Assembly: GCA_934511465.1 (NCBI GenBank)
Contig: CAKSWG010000007.1
Location: 1 to 64,000 of the forward strand
Direction: 5' to 3'
DNA from: an uncultured Faecalibacterium sp.
Lineage (GTDB): Bacteria; Bacillota; Clostridia; Oscillospirales; Ruminococcaceae
Length of the DNA stretch: 64,000 nucleotides
The position numbers were made by a program, and so were the translations under genes. Of this stretch, positions 1 through 8,559 are shown piece by piece. Positions within the stretch are counted from its first letter, which is position 1. Each line of letters opens with the position of its first letter. The notes below the pieces were generated by a model. That model did not search any database and was not told the DNA's origin. It saw only the letters and a program-made list of their open reading frames with translations.

Positions 1-498
1 TGGTACGAGGCATTGATCTCGGCAGCGCTGGTGCTGGTGCTGATCTTTTCGTTTTTCTTCCGCATCATTCAGGTGGATGGCAGCTCCATGGTGCCCACAC
101 TGGTGAATGGCGATAAACTCATTGTGTGGGGCGCAGGCTATACACCTCAGCGCGGCGATGTGGTGATCGTGGACAGCTATACCTCCTACGGCAAGCCGCT
201 GGTCAAGCGCGTGATCGCCAAAGGCGGCGATACCGTTTCCATCGATTACACCACCGGTGCAGTAGAGGTGAACGGTGAAGTGTTGCAGGAGGACTACATT
301 GCAGAGCCTACCTATCTGGGCTACGATGTGGAGTTTCCGTACACGGTGCCGGAGGGAACGGTGTTCGTGATGGGCGACAACCGCAACCAGTCATTGGACA
401 GCCGCTCTACCTATGTGGGCTGCATTGACGAACGGGATATTCTGGGCAAAGTACTGCTGTGCTTTATGCCCTTTACAGATTTTGGGGTGGTAAAATGA
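1..498 (+). CDS. lepB: Signal peptidase I, 5'-truncated by window edge
   Basis: Membrane-anchored serine protease that removes signal peptides from secreted proteins. The reading frame is open from base 1, so the true start lies upstream; a TTG at 13 is internal, not the start. The visible part holds the end of the N-terminal membrane anchor (LVLVLIFSFFF), the catalytic Ser in GSSM (residue 29 of the fragment), the general-base Lys in LVKRVIAKGG, and the C-terminal box MGDNRNQSLDSR. All family I signature boxes are present and in order. The stop overlaps the rbgA start by 4 nt (ATGA), so the gene heads or joins the rbgA-rnhB-yraN operon, where lepB is a usual neighbour in Firmicutes. Confidence 0.96.
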   Translation, partial: WYEALISAALVLVLIFSFFFRIIQVDGSSMVPTLVNGDKLIVWGAGYTPQRGDVVIVDSYTSYGKPLVKRVIAKGGDTVSIDYTTGAVEVNGEVLQEDYIAEPTYLGYDVEFPYTVPEGTVFVMGDNRNQSLDSRSTYVGCIDERDILGKVLLCFMPFTDFGVVK

Positions 499-1418
499 AC
501 GAAATGGACACTCGGTTTGCAAACCAGTACAATATTCAGTGGTTCCCGGGCCACATGACCAAGACCCTGCGCATGATGGAGCAGGAGATACAGCATGTGG
601 ATGCGAGCCTTGTGCTGCTGGATGCGCGTATCCCGCTTTCCAGCCTGAACCCGGAGATCGAGCGCATCACGGCCCGCAAACCCAAGCTCTATGCGCTGAA
701 CAAGGCCGATCTGGCGGACCCGGCCGTAACGGAAGAATGGATTCGATACTTCCGTGCAGCAGACGCCGGCTGTGTGGCGATCAGCGCCAAGCAGAAGGGT
801 GGTGCCAATGCCGTTAAGACTGCGATCGAAAAAGAGCTGGCCGGCCTGCTGGAACGCCGCCAGAACCGCGGCATGGGCGGTGCCAAGACGCAGGTGATGC
901 TGTGCGGCATCCCCAATGTGGGCAAGTCCACCTTTATCAACACCTTTGCAGGCTCTGCCCGCGCCAAGGCGGCAGACCGCCCGGGCGTGACCAAGGGCAA
1001 GCAGTGGGTCAGCACCGAAAAATTTGATCTGCTGGATATGCCCGGCGTACTGTGGAAAAAGTTCGACTCCAAGACCATTGCGTCCAATCTGGCCTTCATC
1101 GGCTCCATCAAGGACGATATTCTGGACGTGGAAGAGCTGGCCATGAACCTGCTGGATGAGGTGCGCCGCAACTACCCCGATCTTGTGGCCCAGCGCTACA
1201 AGCTGGACGCCGAAACGCTGGCACTGCCGCCCTACGAGCTGATGGAAGCCATCGGCCGCAAGCGCGGCCTGCTGGTGCGCGGCGGCGAGGTGAACACCGA
1301 GCGCTGCGCCATTATGCTGGTGGACGAATTCCGCGCCTGCAAGTGGGGCCGCATTTCGTTGGAGCGCCCGCCGCAGCGGGACGATCTGGCGGACTTTGCC
1401 GAGGAGGAAGAGGAATGA
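495..1418 (+). CDS. rbgA: Ribosome biogenesis GTPase RbgA (YlqF)
   Basis: Circularly permuted GTPase needed for late assembly of the 50S ribosomal subunit. The 307-residue protein shows the permuted motif order: G4 NKAD near residue 69, G5-like SAK near 97, then G1 GIPNVGKST near 138 and G3 DMPG near 181. The C-terminal region fits the RNA-binding ANTAR-like tail of YlqF and ends in an acidic run (EEEEE). I place the start at the ATG at 495, which overlaps the lepB stop and follows GGGGTGG; an earlier in-frame ATG at 459 lies inside lepB and has no comparable ribosome site. The stop overlaps rnhB by ATGA. Confidence 0.97.
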   Translation: MNEMDTRFANQYNIQWFPGHMTKTLRMMEQEIQHVDASLVLLDARIPLSSLNPEIERITARKPKLYALNKADLADPAVTEEWIRYFRAADAGCVAISAKQKGGANAVKTAIEKELAGLLERRQNRGMGGAKTQVMLCGIPNVGKSTFINTFAGSARAKAADRPGVTKGKQWVSTEKFDLLDMPGVLWKKFDSKTIASNLAFIGSIKDDILDVEELAMNLLDEVRRNYPDLVAQRYKLDAETLALPPYELMEAIGRKRGLLVRGGEVNTERCAIMLVDEFRACKWGRISLERPPQRDDLADFAEEEEE

Positions 1419-2062
1419 AGCGCCGTTCCGACGAGGAGATCTCGGCCCCGCTGTATGAGTATGATGCCGCTGTGCGCGCCGAGTACGGCTGCTTTGCGGG
1501 CGTAGATGAAGCCGGGCGCGGCCCTTTGTGCGGCCCGGTGTGTGTGGCAGCCTGCATTCTGGACCCGGAAAACCCGGTGTACGGCATCAACGACTCCAAA
1601 AAGCTCACCGAGAAAAAGCGGGAAGCTCTTTTTGACGAGATCGTGGCAAAAGCGCTGGCCTACAAAATTATTTTTGTGGGTCCGGACATCATCGACCGGG
1701 ACAATATCCTCAACGCCACCATGGGCGGCATGAAGCAGGCCGTGGAAGAGCTGGACATCGTGCCGAATCTTGTACTGGTGGACGGCAACCGCACGCCTGC
1801 GGGCCTTGCCCTTCCGGCACAGCCGGTGGTCAAGGGCGATGCCACCAGCGCCAGCATCGGCGCGGCATCGGTGCTGGCAAAGGTCAGCCGTGACCGCTAT
1901 ATGCTGGAGCTGGACAGGCAGTATCCGCAATATCAGCTGGCAAAGCACAAGGGCTATCCCACAAAGCTCCACTACGAGCTCATTGCGCAGTACGGCATCC
2001 AGCCGTTCTACCGTCGCAGCTTTTTAAAAAAGCAGGGCTACTGGCCGGAGAGCGGCAGGTGA
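1415..2062 (+). CDS. rnhB: Ribonuclease HII
   Basis: Removes ribonucleotides from DNA and degrades RNA in RNA-DNA hybrids. The 215-residue protein carries the type 2 RNase H motif [14 protein letters not shown] (catalytic Asp-Glu pair), the DSKKL motif, LVDG with the third acidic residue, and the [10 protein letters not shown] block. The start is the ATG at 1415 overlapping the rbgA stop and preceded by a GGAGGAAGAGG ribosome site; the frame stays open further upstream but only inside rbgA. A GTGA overlap links it to yraN. The rbgA-rnhB-yraN order is conserved in many Firmicutes. Confidence 0.97.
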   Translation: MKRRSDEEISAPLYEYDAAVRAEYGCFAGVDEAGRGPLCGPVCVAACILDPENPVYGINDSKKLTEKKREALFDEIVAKALAYKIIFVGPDIIDRDNILNATMGGMKQAVEELDIVPNLVLVDGNRTPAGLALPAQPVVKGDATSASIGAASVLAKVSRDRYMLELDRQYPQYQLAKHKGYPTKLHYELIAQYGIQPFYRRSFLKKQGYWPESGR

Positions 2063-2421
2063 ACCGCGCCGAGACCGGGCGGAAAGGGGAAGCTGCTGCC
2101 GCAAAATTCTATCTGAAGCAGGGCTGTAAACTGCTGGCGCACAACTTCCGCACCCGGATGGGCGAATTGGACGTGGTGGTGCAGGAGCCGGACGGCACCA
2201 TCGTCATCTGCGAGGTAAAGACCCGCGCTGAAAATGCACTGGCAAGTCCGGCAGAGGCTGTGGACCGGCCCAAACAGCGCCGCCTCATCCGTGCAGCGCA
2301 GGTGTATTTGCAGACCAGCGGCCAGAGCAACGCACCGGTGCGGTTTGACGTGGCCGAAGTGTTACCTCTTGACAGCGGGCGCTGGATGGTACATATTATA
2401 AGGGGCGCTTTCCTTGCGTAA
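2059..2421 (+). CDS. yraN: YraN family (UPF0102) nuclease-like protein
   Basis: Small protein of the UPF0102 family (120 residues), which has a restriction-endonuclease-like fold. The signature [12 protein letters not shown] followed by ICEVKTR gives the D...ExK arrangement of PD-(D/E)xK nucleases; the N-terminal [12 protein letters not shown] segment is also typical. The biochemical role is not settled for the family; linkage to rnhB suggests DNA or RNA processing (inference). It starts with GTG in a 4-nt overlap with rnhB and ends the operon. A hairpin (2402-2410 with 2425-2433) spans its 3' end but has no U-tract. Confidence 0.9.
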   Translation: MNRAETGRKGEAAAAKFYLKQGCKLLAHNFRTRMGELDVVVQEPDGTIVICEVKTRAENALASPAEAVDRPKQRRLIRAAQVYLQTSGQSNAPVRFDVAEVLPLDSGRWMVHIIRGAFLA

Positions 2422-2468
2422 AGCAAGTGCCCCGGTGGGAAAATGGACCGGCAGAGGGCTTCTCTGCC
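2402..2468 (+). promoter_or_regulatory. Hairpin-rich yraN-thrC leader
   Basis: Two dyads can be drawn between yraN and thrC: GGGGCGCTT with AAGTGCCCC (2402-2410/2425-2433) and GGCAGAG with CTCTGCC (2450-2456/2462-2468). A third, GC-rich one follows just before the ribosome site. None has a U-run, and I see no T-box or known riboswitch motif. It may be structured mRNA without regulatory meaning. Confidence 0.3.
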
Positions 2469-2520
2469 GCAGCAGCAGGGGTGCGCTTTGCGCATCCTGT
2501 GGCGAAAAGGAGCGACAACG

Positions 2521-3981
2521 ATGCAGTTTTTCAGTACCAGAGACCAAAACCGCAAGGTGACTTCTTCGGAAGCGATCGCACAGGGCCTTTCCAATGAGGG
2601 CGGCCTGTTTGTGCCGGAAAGCTTTCCGCAGGTGGATGTAAAGGCGCTGTGCCAGCTGGATTACCCGGCCATGGCAGCTGCCGTGATCAAAGAATATCTC
2701 ACCGATTATTCGCAGGAGTTCCTCACCGAAGCCACCCGCAAGACCTACGGTGAAGCCTTTGGCGGCAAGGCCGGCTATCTGGCACCTGTGGAAGGGGATA
2801 CCTATGCGCTGGAGCTGTGGCACGGCCCTACCTGCGCTTTCAAGGATTACGCTTTGCAGCTGATGCCGAAACTGCTGGTGGAAGCCAAAAAGAATCTGGG
2901 CCGCACGGAAAAGACCCTGATCTTGGTGGCGACCAGCGGTGATACCGGAAAGGCTGCTCTGGACGGCTACCACGATATCCCGGGTGTGGAGATCGCGGTG
3001 TTCTACCCCACGGGCGGCACCAGCGAGATCCAGCGTTTGCAGATGGCCACGCAGGAGGGCGCCAATGTGGCAGTCTACGCCGTGCGCGGCAACTTTGATG
3101 ACGCCCAGACCGGCGTGAAGAAGGTCTTTGGCGATAAGGCCATTGCGGCCCGGCTGGCAGAGCGGGATATCCGTCTGTCCAGCGCAAACTCCATCAACTG
3201 GGGCCGTCTTGTGCCGCAGATCGTCTACTACTTTGCCGCCTACGCCCAGCTGCTCAAGGCGGGCAGCATCGCCTTTGGCAACGAGGTGGATTTCTGCGTG
3301 CCCACCGGCAACTTCGGCGACATTCTGGCAGGCTACTATGCAAAGCGCATGGGCCTGCCTGTGGGCAAGCTGGTGTGCGCTTCCAACGAGAACAACGTCC
3401 TCACCGATTTTCTCACCACCGGCACCTACACCGCAAAGCGGGAGTTCTTCAAGACTACCTCGCCCAGCATGGACATTCTGGTGTCCTCGAACCTCGAGCG
3501 CCTGTTGTACCATGTCACCGGCAGCGATGCCGAGGTGGCGGGCCTGATGGAGGACCTTGCCAAGACCGGCAGCTATACCGTGCGTCCGGAGACGCTGGCT
3601 GCCATTCAGGCAGATTTTTCCTGCGGCTGGAGCAGCGAGGAAGAAGTGGCAGGGGAGATCCGCGCCCGCTACGAGAAGGACAACTATCTGTGCGATACCC
3701 ATACGGCGGTGGCATTCCACGTGGCAGCGCAGAAAAAGCGCGCAGGTGTGCCCATGGTGGTGCTGTCCACCGCGTCTCCCTTCAAGTTCCCGCGCAGCGT
3801 ACTGGAAGCGTTGGGCCGCACCGCACCGGAAAATGATTTTGAAGCAATGCAGCAGCTGCAAGCAGCTACCGCGCACACCGCACCGGCAAGCCTTGCCGCG
3901 CTGCGTCAGAAGCCGGAACGCTTCAACACCGTGATCGACCCGGCTCAGATCGCCGAGGTGGCGCTTGGCTATCAGGGATAA
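2521..3981 (+). CDS. thrC: Threonine synthase
   Basis: PLP enzyme converting O-phosphohomoserine to threonine. The 486-residue protein opens with the family N-terminus (STRD, LSNEGGLFVPE), has the PLP-lysine motif AFKDYALQ near residue 108, the phosphate-binding ATSGDTGKAAL, and PTGNFGDILAGYYA. The start is the ATG at 2521, after AAAAGGAG; an upstream in-frame start would run through the hairpin-rich leader. It belongs to the long yeast/Clostridia-type threonine synthase rather than the short form. No other threonine genes are adjacent, so it is likely a single-gene unit. Confidence 0.96.
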   Translation: MQFFSTRDQNRKVTSSEAIAQGLSNEGGLFVPESFPQVDVKALCQLDYPAMAAAVIKEYLTDYSQEFLTEATRKTYGEAFGGKAGYLAPVEGDTYALELWHGPTCAFKDYALQLMPKLLVEAKKNLGRTEKTLILVATSGDTGKAALDGYHDIPGVEIAVFYPTGGTSEIQRLQMATQEGANVAVYAVRGNFDDAQTGVKKVFGDKAIAARLAERDIRLSSANSINWGRLVPQIVYYFAAYAQLLKAGSIAFGNEVDFCVPTGNFGDILAGYYAKRMGLPVGKLVCASNENNVLTDFLTTGTYTAKREFFKTTSPSMDILVSSNLERLLYHVTGSDAEVAGLMEDLAKTGSYTVRPETLAAIQADFSCGWSSEEEVAGEIRARYEKDNYLCDTHTAVAFHVAAQKKRAGVPMVVLSTASPFKFPRSVLEALGRTAPENDFEAMQQLQAATAHTAPASLAALRQKPERFNTVIDPAQIAEVALGYQG

Positions 3982-4015
3982 CATGTCCTGCTGCATATAG
4001 AACAGGAGTTAAAAC

Positions 4016-4699
4016 ATGGCACTTTTTGTGCTTGGCGACACCCATCTTTCTCTGGGCGCATCCAAGCCGATGGATATTTTCCCCGGCTGGAACGACTATG
4101 TGGAGCGCCTTGAGAAAAATTGGAAAAAGCTCATCCGACCGGAAGATACCATTGTATTGGCGGGGGACATCAGCTGGGCCATGCGCCTGACCGATACCCG
4201 CAAGGACTTTGAATTTTTGCAGAACCTGCCCGGGCAGAAGATCATCATGAAGGGCAACCACGATTACTGGTGGTCCACCGCCAACAAGATGAACGCCTAC
4301 CTCAAGGCAGAAGGCTTTGACACGCTGCACATCCTGCACAACAATTCCTACAGCGTGGAGGGCTATGCCATCTGCGGCACCCGCGGCTGGTTGTTTGATG
4401 TGGGGGAGGCCCACGACGAAAAGGTGATGAACCGCGAGATCGGCCGCCTGCGCATGAGCCTGGATGCGGCTGAACCGGGGCTTGAAAAGCTGGTGTTCCT
4501 GCACTATCCGCCGGTGTACACCGGCACCAGTGCGCCGGAGATCGTGGCTGCTTTAAAAGAGTATGGCATCAAGACCTGCTACTACGGCCACCTGCACGGC
4601 AACGCCATCCGCTATGCGGTGCAGGGCGATGTGGATGGCATCCGTTACAAGCTGGTAAGTGCGGACGGGCTGCATTTTTGCCCGTACCGCATCAATTGA
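4016..4699 (+). CDS. Calcineurin-like metallophosphoesterase
   Basis: Cytosolic dinuclear-metal phosphoesterase of 227 residues. All five family motifs are visible: GDTHL (residues 7-11), GDISWAMR, GNHDYWW, HYPP and GHLHG. The substrate cannot be read from sequence; relatives include phosphohydrolases of nucleotides or cell-wall precursors. It starts at an ATG after an AGGAG site, 34 nt past thrC, and is probably transcribed separately or by read-through. The strong tig promoter lies immediately downstream. Confidence 0.88.
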   Translation: MALFVLGDTHLSLGASKPMDIFPGWNDYVERLEKNWKKLIRPEDTIVLAGDISWAMRLTDTRKDFEFLQNLPGQKIIMKGNHDYWWSTANKMNAYLKAEGFDTLHILHNNSYSVEGYAICGTRGWLFDVGEAHDEKVMNREIGRLRMSLDAAEPGLEKLVFLHYPPVYTGTSAPEIVAALKEYGIKTCYYGHLHGNAIRYAVQGDVDGIRYKLVSADGLHFCPYRIN

Positions 4700-4732
4700 G
4701 CTGGCAAAACCGATAAAAATTAACAATTTGGG

Positions 4733-4762
4733 CTGGCAATTGTGCTGGGAGCGTGCTATAAT
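4733..4762 (+). promoter_or_regulatory. tig promoter (extended -10)
   Basis: TGCTATAAT at 4754-4762 is a perfect extended -10. The -35 region is poor (TGGCAA at 4734 with a 17-bp spacer). A leader of about 140 nt follows before the tig ribosome site. Confidence 0.7.
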
Positions 4763-4909
4763 AGTTTTTGACGCGATTGTTGCACCCAATTGAGCGCGCG
4801 CGTCCCCGCATATTGCAAAAGCAAGTTCAACCAGGACGCAGTGCGCGGTTGCAAAGGGCAAAAAACTTCCTGCCCTGCGCAATAGAATTTTTGAGTGGAG
4901 GAAAAACAA

Positions 4910-6226
4910 ATGAATCTCATCAAGTGTGAAAAGCTCGAGAAGAGCATGGCTCAGCTGCAGTTCTCCATCGACGCAGAGGCTTTCAAGAAGGCCACTGCCG
5001 ATGTTTTCAAGAAAGAGGGCAAGAAGTACCCTGTTCAGGGCTTCCGCAAGGGCAAGACACCCCGCGCTCTGATCGAAAAGTTCTACGGTAAGGACGTCTT
5101 TACCTACGACGCCATCAACGAGCTGTTCCCCGAGGCTTTCGAGGCTGCTGTCAAGGAAGCAAACGTGGAGCCGGTCGGCCGTCCGGAAGTCACTGTTGAC
5201 TCTGCTGACGAGACCAACGGTGTCACCCTGACCGTCAACGTTGCTGTCAAGCCTGAAGTGAAGGTTGGCAACTACAATGGTCTGACCGTGGAAAAGACGG
5301 TCCATACTGTTTCTGACGAGGCTGTTGAGGCCGAGCTGAAGCGTGTGCAGGAGCGCAATGCCCGTGAGCTGACCCGTGAGGGTGCCGCTGAGAACGGCGA
5401 TATCGCTGATATCGACTTCGAGGGCTTTGTGGACGGCGTTGCATTCGAGGGCGGCAAGGCTGAGCACTACAACCTGACTCTGGGCAGCGGCAGCTTCATC
5501 CCCGGCTTCGAGGAGCAGATCGTGGGCCATTCCGCTGGCGAAGAGTTCGACGTGAACGTCACCTTCCCCGCCGAGTATCAGGCAGCAGAGCTGGCTGGCA
5601 AGGCCGCTGTGTTCAAGATTAAGCTGCACGAGGTCAAGTACAAGGAGCTGCCTGCTCTGGACGACGAGCTGGCTAAGGATTGCTCCGAGTACGACACTCT
5701 GGACGAGTTCAAGGCTTCCATCCGCAAGAACGATCAGGAGCAGCTGGACAAGCAGGACGACCTGGCTGTTGAGAACGCTCTGGTGGATCAGGTCATCGAG
5801 AGCATGGAGGGCGAGATTCCTCAGGCAATGTATGATGCCCGCATGGACGAGATGGTCAACGACTTCGCATTCCGCGTGGAGCAGCAGGGTCTGCGTCTCG
5901 AGGACTACCTGAAGTATATGGGCCAGACTGTGGAGCAGTTCCGTGCCTCCTTCATGCCGCAGGCTGAGAAGCAGGTCAAGATCCGTCTGGCTCTGGAGGC
6001 TGTTGCCGCTGCCGAGAACATCGAGGCTTCCGAGGAAGAAGTTTCCGCTGAAATCAAGCGCATTGCCGACCAGTACAAGATGGAAGAGGACAAGGTCCGT
6101 GAGCTGGTCAACGTGGACGACCTGAAGAAGGATCTGGCCATCAACAAGGCAATCGACTTCATCAAGAGCCACGCAAACATCGTGGAGAAGGCTGCTGAGG
6201 AAGAGAAGGCTGCGGACGCTGAGTAA
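4910..6226 (+). CDS. tig: Trigger factor (ribosome-associated chaperone and PPIase)
   Basis: Binds the ribosome near the exit tunnel and folds nascent chains. The 438-residue protein has the ribosome-binding loop motif GFRKGKTPR near residue 45, the FKBP-type PPIase domain (GDIADIDFEGFVDG ... GSFIPGFEEQIVG) around residues 160-245, and the helical C-terminal chaperone domain, ending in an acidic tail. I choose the ATG at 4910, 8 nt after GGAGG; the GTG at 4895 overlaps the ribosome site itself. It has its own promoter and lies upstream of clpP and clpX, the usual Firmicutes arrangement. Codon use is strongly biased, as expected for a highly expressed gene. Confidence 0.98.
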   Translation: MNLIKCEKLEKSMAQLQFSIDAEAFKKATADVFKKEGKKYPVQGFRKGKTPRALIEKFYGKDVFTYDAINELFPEAFEAAVKEANVEPVGRPEVTVDSADETNGVTLTVNVAVKPEVKVGNYNGLTVEKTVHTVSDEAVEAELKRVQERNARELTREGAAENGDIADIDFEGFVDGVAFEGGKAEHYNLTLGSGSFIPGFEEQIVGHSAGEEFDVNVTFPAEYQAAELAGKAAVFKIKLHEVKYKELPALDDELAKDCSEYDTLDEFKASIRKNDQEQLDKQDDLAVENALVDQVIESMEGEIPQAMYDARMDEMVNDFAFRVEQQGLRLEDYLKYMGQTVEQFRASFMPQAEKQVKIRLALEAVAAAENIEASEEEVSAEIKRIADQYKMEEDKVRELVNVDDLKKDLAINKAIDFIKSHANIVEKAAEEEKAADAE

Positions 6227-6241
6227 TCAGCTTTTTGCACT

Positions 6242-6338
6242 CCTTTGAAACAGGCAGTGTGCTGCACGGTTTCAATCAAAGGTTGTTAAAATTGACCGAT
6301 ACGGCAGAACCGGCAGGGAAACCGTATCGGTCAATTTT
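6242..6338 (+). promoter_or_regulatory. Two tandem long dyads between tig and clpP
   Basis: The first dyad pairs CCTTTGAAAC (6242) with GTTTCAATCAAAGG (6269-6282) with a bulge. The second is a perfect 17-bp inverted repeat: AAAATTGACCGATACGG (6288-6304) and its exact complement at 6322-6338, with a 17-nt loop. The second has A- and T-rich outer ends, so it could terminate in either direction, or it could attenuate clpP transcription or bind a protein. No CtsR-type direct repeat or CIRCE element was seen. Confidence 0.7.
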
Positions 6339-6373
6339 GCAAATACTATATTCCAAATCAGGAGGCGAACTTT

Positions 6374-6970
6374 ATGAGTTTTGTTCCTTACGTTGTGGAA
6401 CAGTCGTCCCATGGCGAGCGTTCCTATGATATTTTCTCCCGCCTTTTGAACGACCGTATCATCGTTCTGAGCGAGGATGTCAACGATACTTCCGCCAGCC
6501 TTGTTGTGGCGCAGCTGCTGTATCTGGAAGGGCAGGACCCGGATAAGGACATCAGCCTGTATATCAACAGCCCCGGCGGTTCCATCAGCGCCGGCATGGC
6601 CATCCACGATACCATGCAGTATATCAAGTGCGATGTTTCCACCATCTGCATGGGCATGGCAGCATCCATGGGCGCTTTCCTGCTGGCAAGCGGCACCAAG
6701 GGCAAGCGCTTTGCACTGCCCAACTCGGAGATCCTGATCCACCAGCCGCTCATCGGCGGTCAGGGCGGCGGCCTTTCCGGCCAGACCACGGATATCAAGA
6801 TCCATGCCGAGCACATGGTGCATATCCGTGACAAGATGAACAACATGCTCAGTGCGTACACCGGCCAGCCGCTGGAAAAGATCCAGCTGGACACCGAGCG
6901 CGATAACTATATGACCGCCGAGCAAGCAAAGGCATACGGCCTGATCGATGAGGTCATTGCGCATCGCTGA
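6374..6970 (+). CDS. clpP: ATP-dependent Clp protease proteolytic subunit
   Basis: Serine peptidase that forms the 14-mer proteolytic chamber used with ClpX. The 198-residue protein has the catalytic Ser98 in [10 protein letters not shown] and His123 in NSEILIHQP, plus the oxyanion-loop motif [11 protein letters not shown]. It begins at the ATG at 6374 after a strong AGGAGG. It lies between tig and clpX, 45 nt ahead of clpX, so ClpX and ClpP are likely made together. Transcription from tig must pass two long dyads, which may set the clpP to tig ratio. Confidence 0.98.
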   Translation: MSFVPYVVEQSSHGERSYDIFSRLLNDRIIVLSEDVNDTSASLVVAQLLYLEGQDPDKDISLYINSPGGSISAGMAIHDTMQYIKCDVSTICMGMAASMGAFLLASGTKGKRFALPNSEILIHQPLIGGQGGGLSGQTTDIKIHAEHMVHIRDKMNNMLSAYTGQPLEKIQLDTERDNYMTAEQAKAYGLIDEVIAHR

Positions 6971-7015
6971 AGCCGCCCGCTGAAATCAATCTACTCAGGA
7001 TAAGGAAAAACAGCT

Positions 7016-8341
7016 ATGGCAAATAACAATTCCGGCAGAGACAAAAACGAAAAGGATCTGGTATGCAGCTTTTGCGGAAAGCATCAGGACGAAGTGGAGC
7101 GCATGATCATTGGCCCCGGCGTCAACATTTGCAGCGAGTGCATTGGCCTGTGCCACGACCTGCTTTCCGATAAGCCGGAAGGTTCCGGCAGCGGCCGTCC
7201 GGCCCGCAGCGGCGCAGGCCGCGCACAGATCAAGCCCGCAGGCGGCCTTGATATCAATATCCTGACGCCGGCCGAGATCAAGGAAGGCTTGGATCAATAT
7301 GTGATCGGTCAGGATGAGGCAAAGCGTGTGCTGGCCGTCTCGGTGTACAACCACTATAAGCGCATCCTCAGCGGCAGGGGCGGTGATGTGGAGCTGCAAA
7401 AGTCCAACGTGCTGCTGCTGGGCCCCTCCGGCGTGGGCAAGACCCTGCTGGCACAAACGCTGGCCAAGATGCTGGGCGTGCCCTTCGCCATTGCCGATGC
7501 CACCACACTTACCGAGGCCGGTTACGTGGGCGAGGATGTGGAGAACATCCTGCTCAAGCTCATACAGGCAGCGGACTTCGATGTGCAGAAGGCACAGATC
7601 GGCATCATTTATATCGATGAGATCGACAAGATCACCCGCAAGAGCGAGAATCCCTCCATCACCCGCGATGTGGGCGGTGAGGGCGTGCAGCAGGCTTTGC
7701 TGAAAATTCTCGAAGGTACTGTGAGCAATGTGCCCCCGCAGGGCGGCCGCAAGCACCCGCAGCAGGAGTTCATCCAGATCGATACCACCAACATCCTGTT
7801 CATCTGCGGCGGTGCATTTGACGGGCTGGATAAGTATATCCTGCGCCGCACCGATAAGTCCGCACTGGGCTTCGGCAGCAGCCTGAAGGATAACTCTGTA
7901 GAAGCCGAAAAAGCTTTGCTGCGCAAGGTGGAGCCACACGATCTGGTCAAGTTTGGCCTGATCCCGGAACTGATCGGCCGTCTGCCGGTGATCACCGTGC
8001 TGGACGATCTGGATGAGGATGCTCTGGTGCGTGTGCTCAAGGAGCCGCGCAACAGCCTTGTGAAGCAGTACAAAGAACTGCTGAGCATGGACAACGTGGA
8101 GCTGAACTTCACGGATGAAGCACTCCATGCCATTGCCCGCAAGACCATCGAGCGCAAGACCGGCGCCCGCGGCCTGCGCAGCGTGATGGAAAGCATCCTG
8201 CTGCCCATCATGTACGAGGTGCCCACCGACGCTACCATCATCCGCGTGACTGTGGACGAAGATACCGTGGAGGGCGGCGAGGCCCATCTGGAATACGGTG
8301 CCGTGCGCAAGCGCTACAAAAATCAGACCTCTCTGAGCTGA
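7016..8341 (+). CDS. clpX: ATP-dependent Clp protease ATP-binding subunit ClpX
   Basis: AAA+ unfoldase that feeds substrates to ClpP, including tmRNA-tagged proteins. The 441-residue protein has the N-terminal C4 zinc domain (Cys17, Cys20, Cys39, Cys42), Walker A GPSGVGKT, Walker [10 protein letters not shown], the sensor region [12 protein letters not shown] and the C-terminal domain with KTGARGLR. It follows clpP by 45 nt and ends at a hairpin terminator (8368-8410). Since ssrA and smpB lie in this same window, the tagging and degrading partners are encoded about 51 kb apart. Confidence 0.98.
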   Translation: MANNNSGRDKNEKDLVCSFCGKHQDEVERMIIGPGVNICSECIGLCHDLLSDKPEGSGSGRPARSGAGRAQIKPAGGLDINILTPAEIKEGLDQYVIGQDEAKRVLAVSVYNHYKRILSGRGGDVELQKSNVLLLGPSGVGKTLLAQTLAKMLGVPFAIADATTLTEAGYVGEDVENILLKLIQAADFDVQKAQIGIIYIDEIDKITRKSENPSITRDVGGEGVQQALLKILEGTVSNVPPQGGRKHPQQEFIQIDTTNILFICGGAFDGLDKYILRRTDKSALGFGSSLKDNSVEAEKALLRKVEPHDLVKFGLIPELIGRLPVITVLDDLDEDALVRVLKEPRNSLVKQYKELLSMDNVELNFTDEALHAIARKTIERKTGARGLRSVMESILLPIMYEVPTDATIIRVTVDEDTVEGGEAHLEYGAVRKRYKNQTSLS

Positions 8342-8367
8342 CGCTTTGGCGCACAGCAGGGGGAGCG

Positions 8368-8410
8368 AAAGCCCTGTTTCAAAAGCTTTTTGCTTTTGGC
8401 AGGGCTTTTT
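8368..8410 (+). terminator. clpX terminator
   Basis: AAAGCCCTG (8368-8376) pairs with CAGGGCTTT at 8400, around an inner AAAAGC/GCTTTT stem, and ends in a T-run. Confidence 0.85.
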
Positions 8411-8422
8411 GCTTTATCATTC

Positions 8423-8451
8423 TTGTTTCTGCGGGCAAAATGTATTATAAT
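8423..8451 (+). promoter_or_regulatory. Promoter of the aminotransferase gene
   Basis: TTGTTT (8423) and TATAAT (8446-8451) with a 17-bp spacer. The leader is about 100 nt. Confidence 0.75.
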
Positions 8452-8559
8452 GTTAAGGTCTGGACTGGTATGGAGCACGCTCCCTGGCAGGAATGCTCCG
8501 CGAAAATGCCGGCCCGGCGCTATGGGTAACAGGAAGTACGATAAAGGAGTGTGTTTTCA

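Noticed and set aside
2422..2520. T-box or threonine attenuator before thrC
   Set aside because: No T-box core, no Thr-rich leader peptide, and no terminator T-run; only GC hairpins.
6288..6338. CtsR or CIRCE operator upstream of clpP
   Set aside because: GGTCAA occurs in the dyad, but not as the tandem heptamer of CtsR, and the CIRCE sequence is absent.
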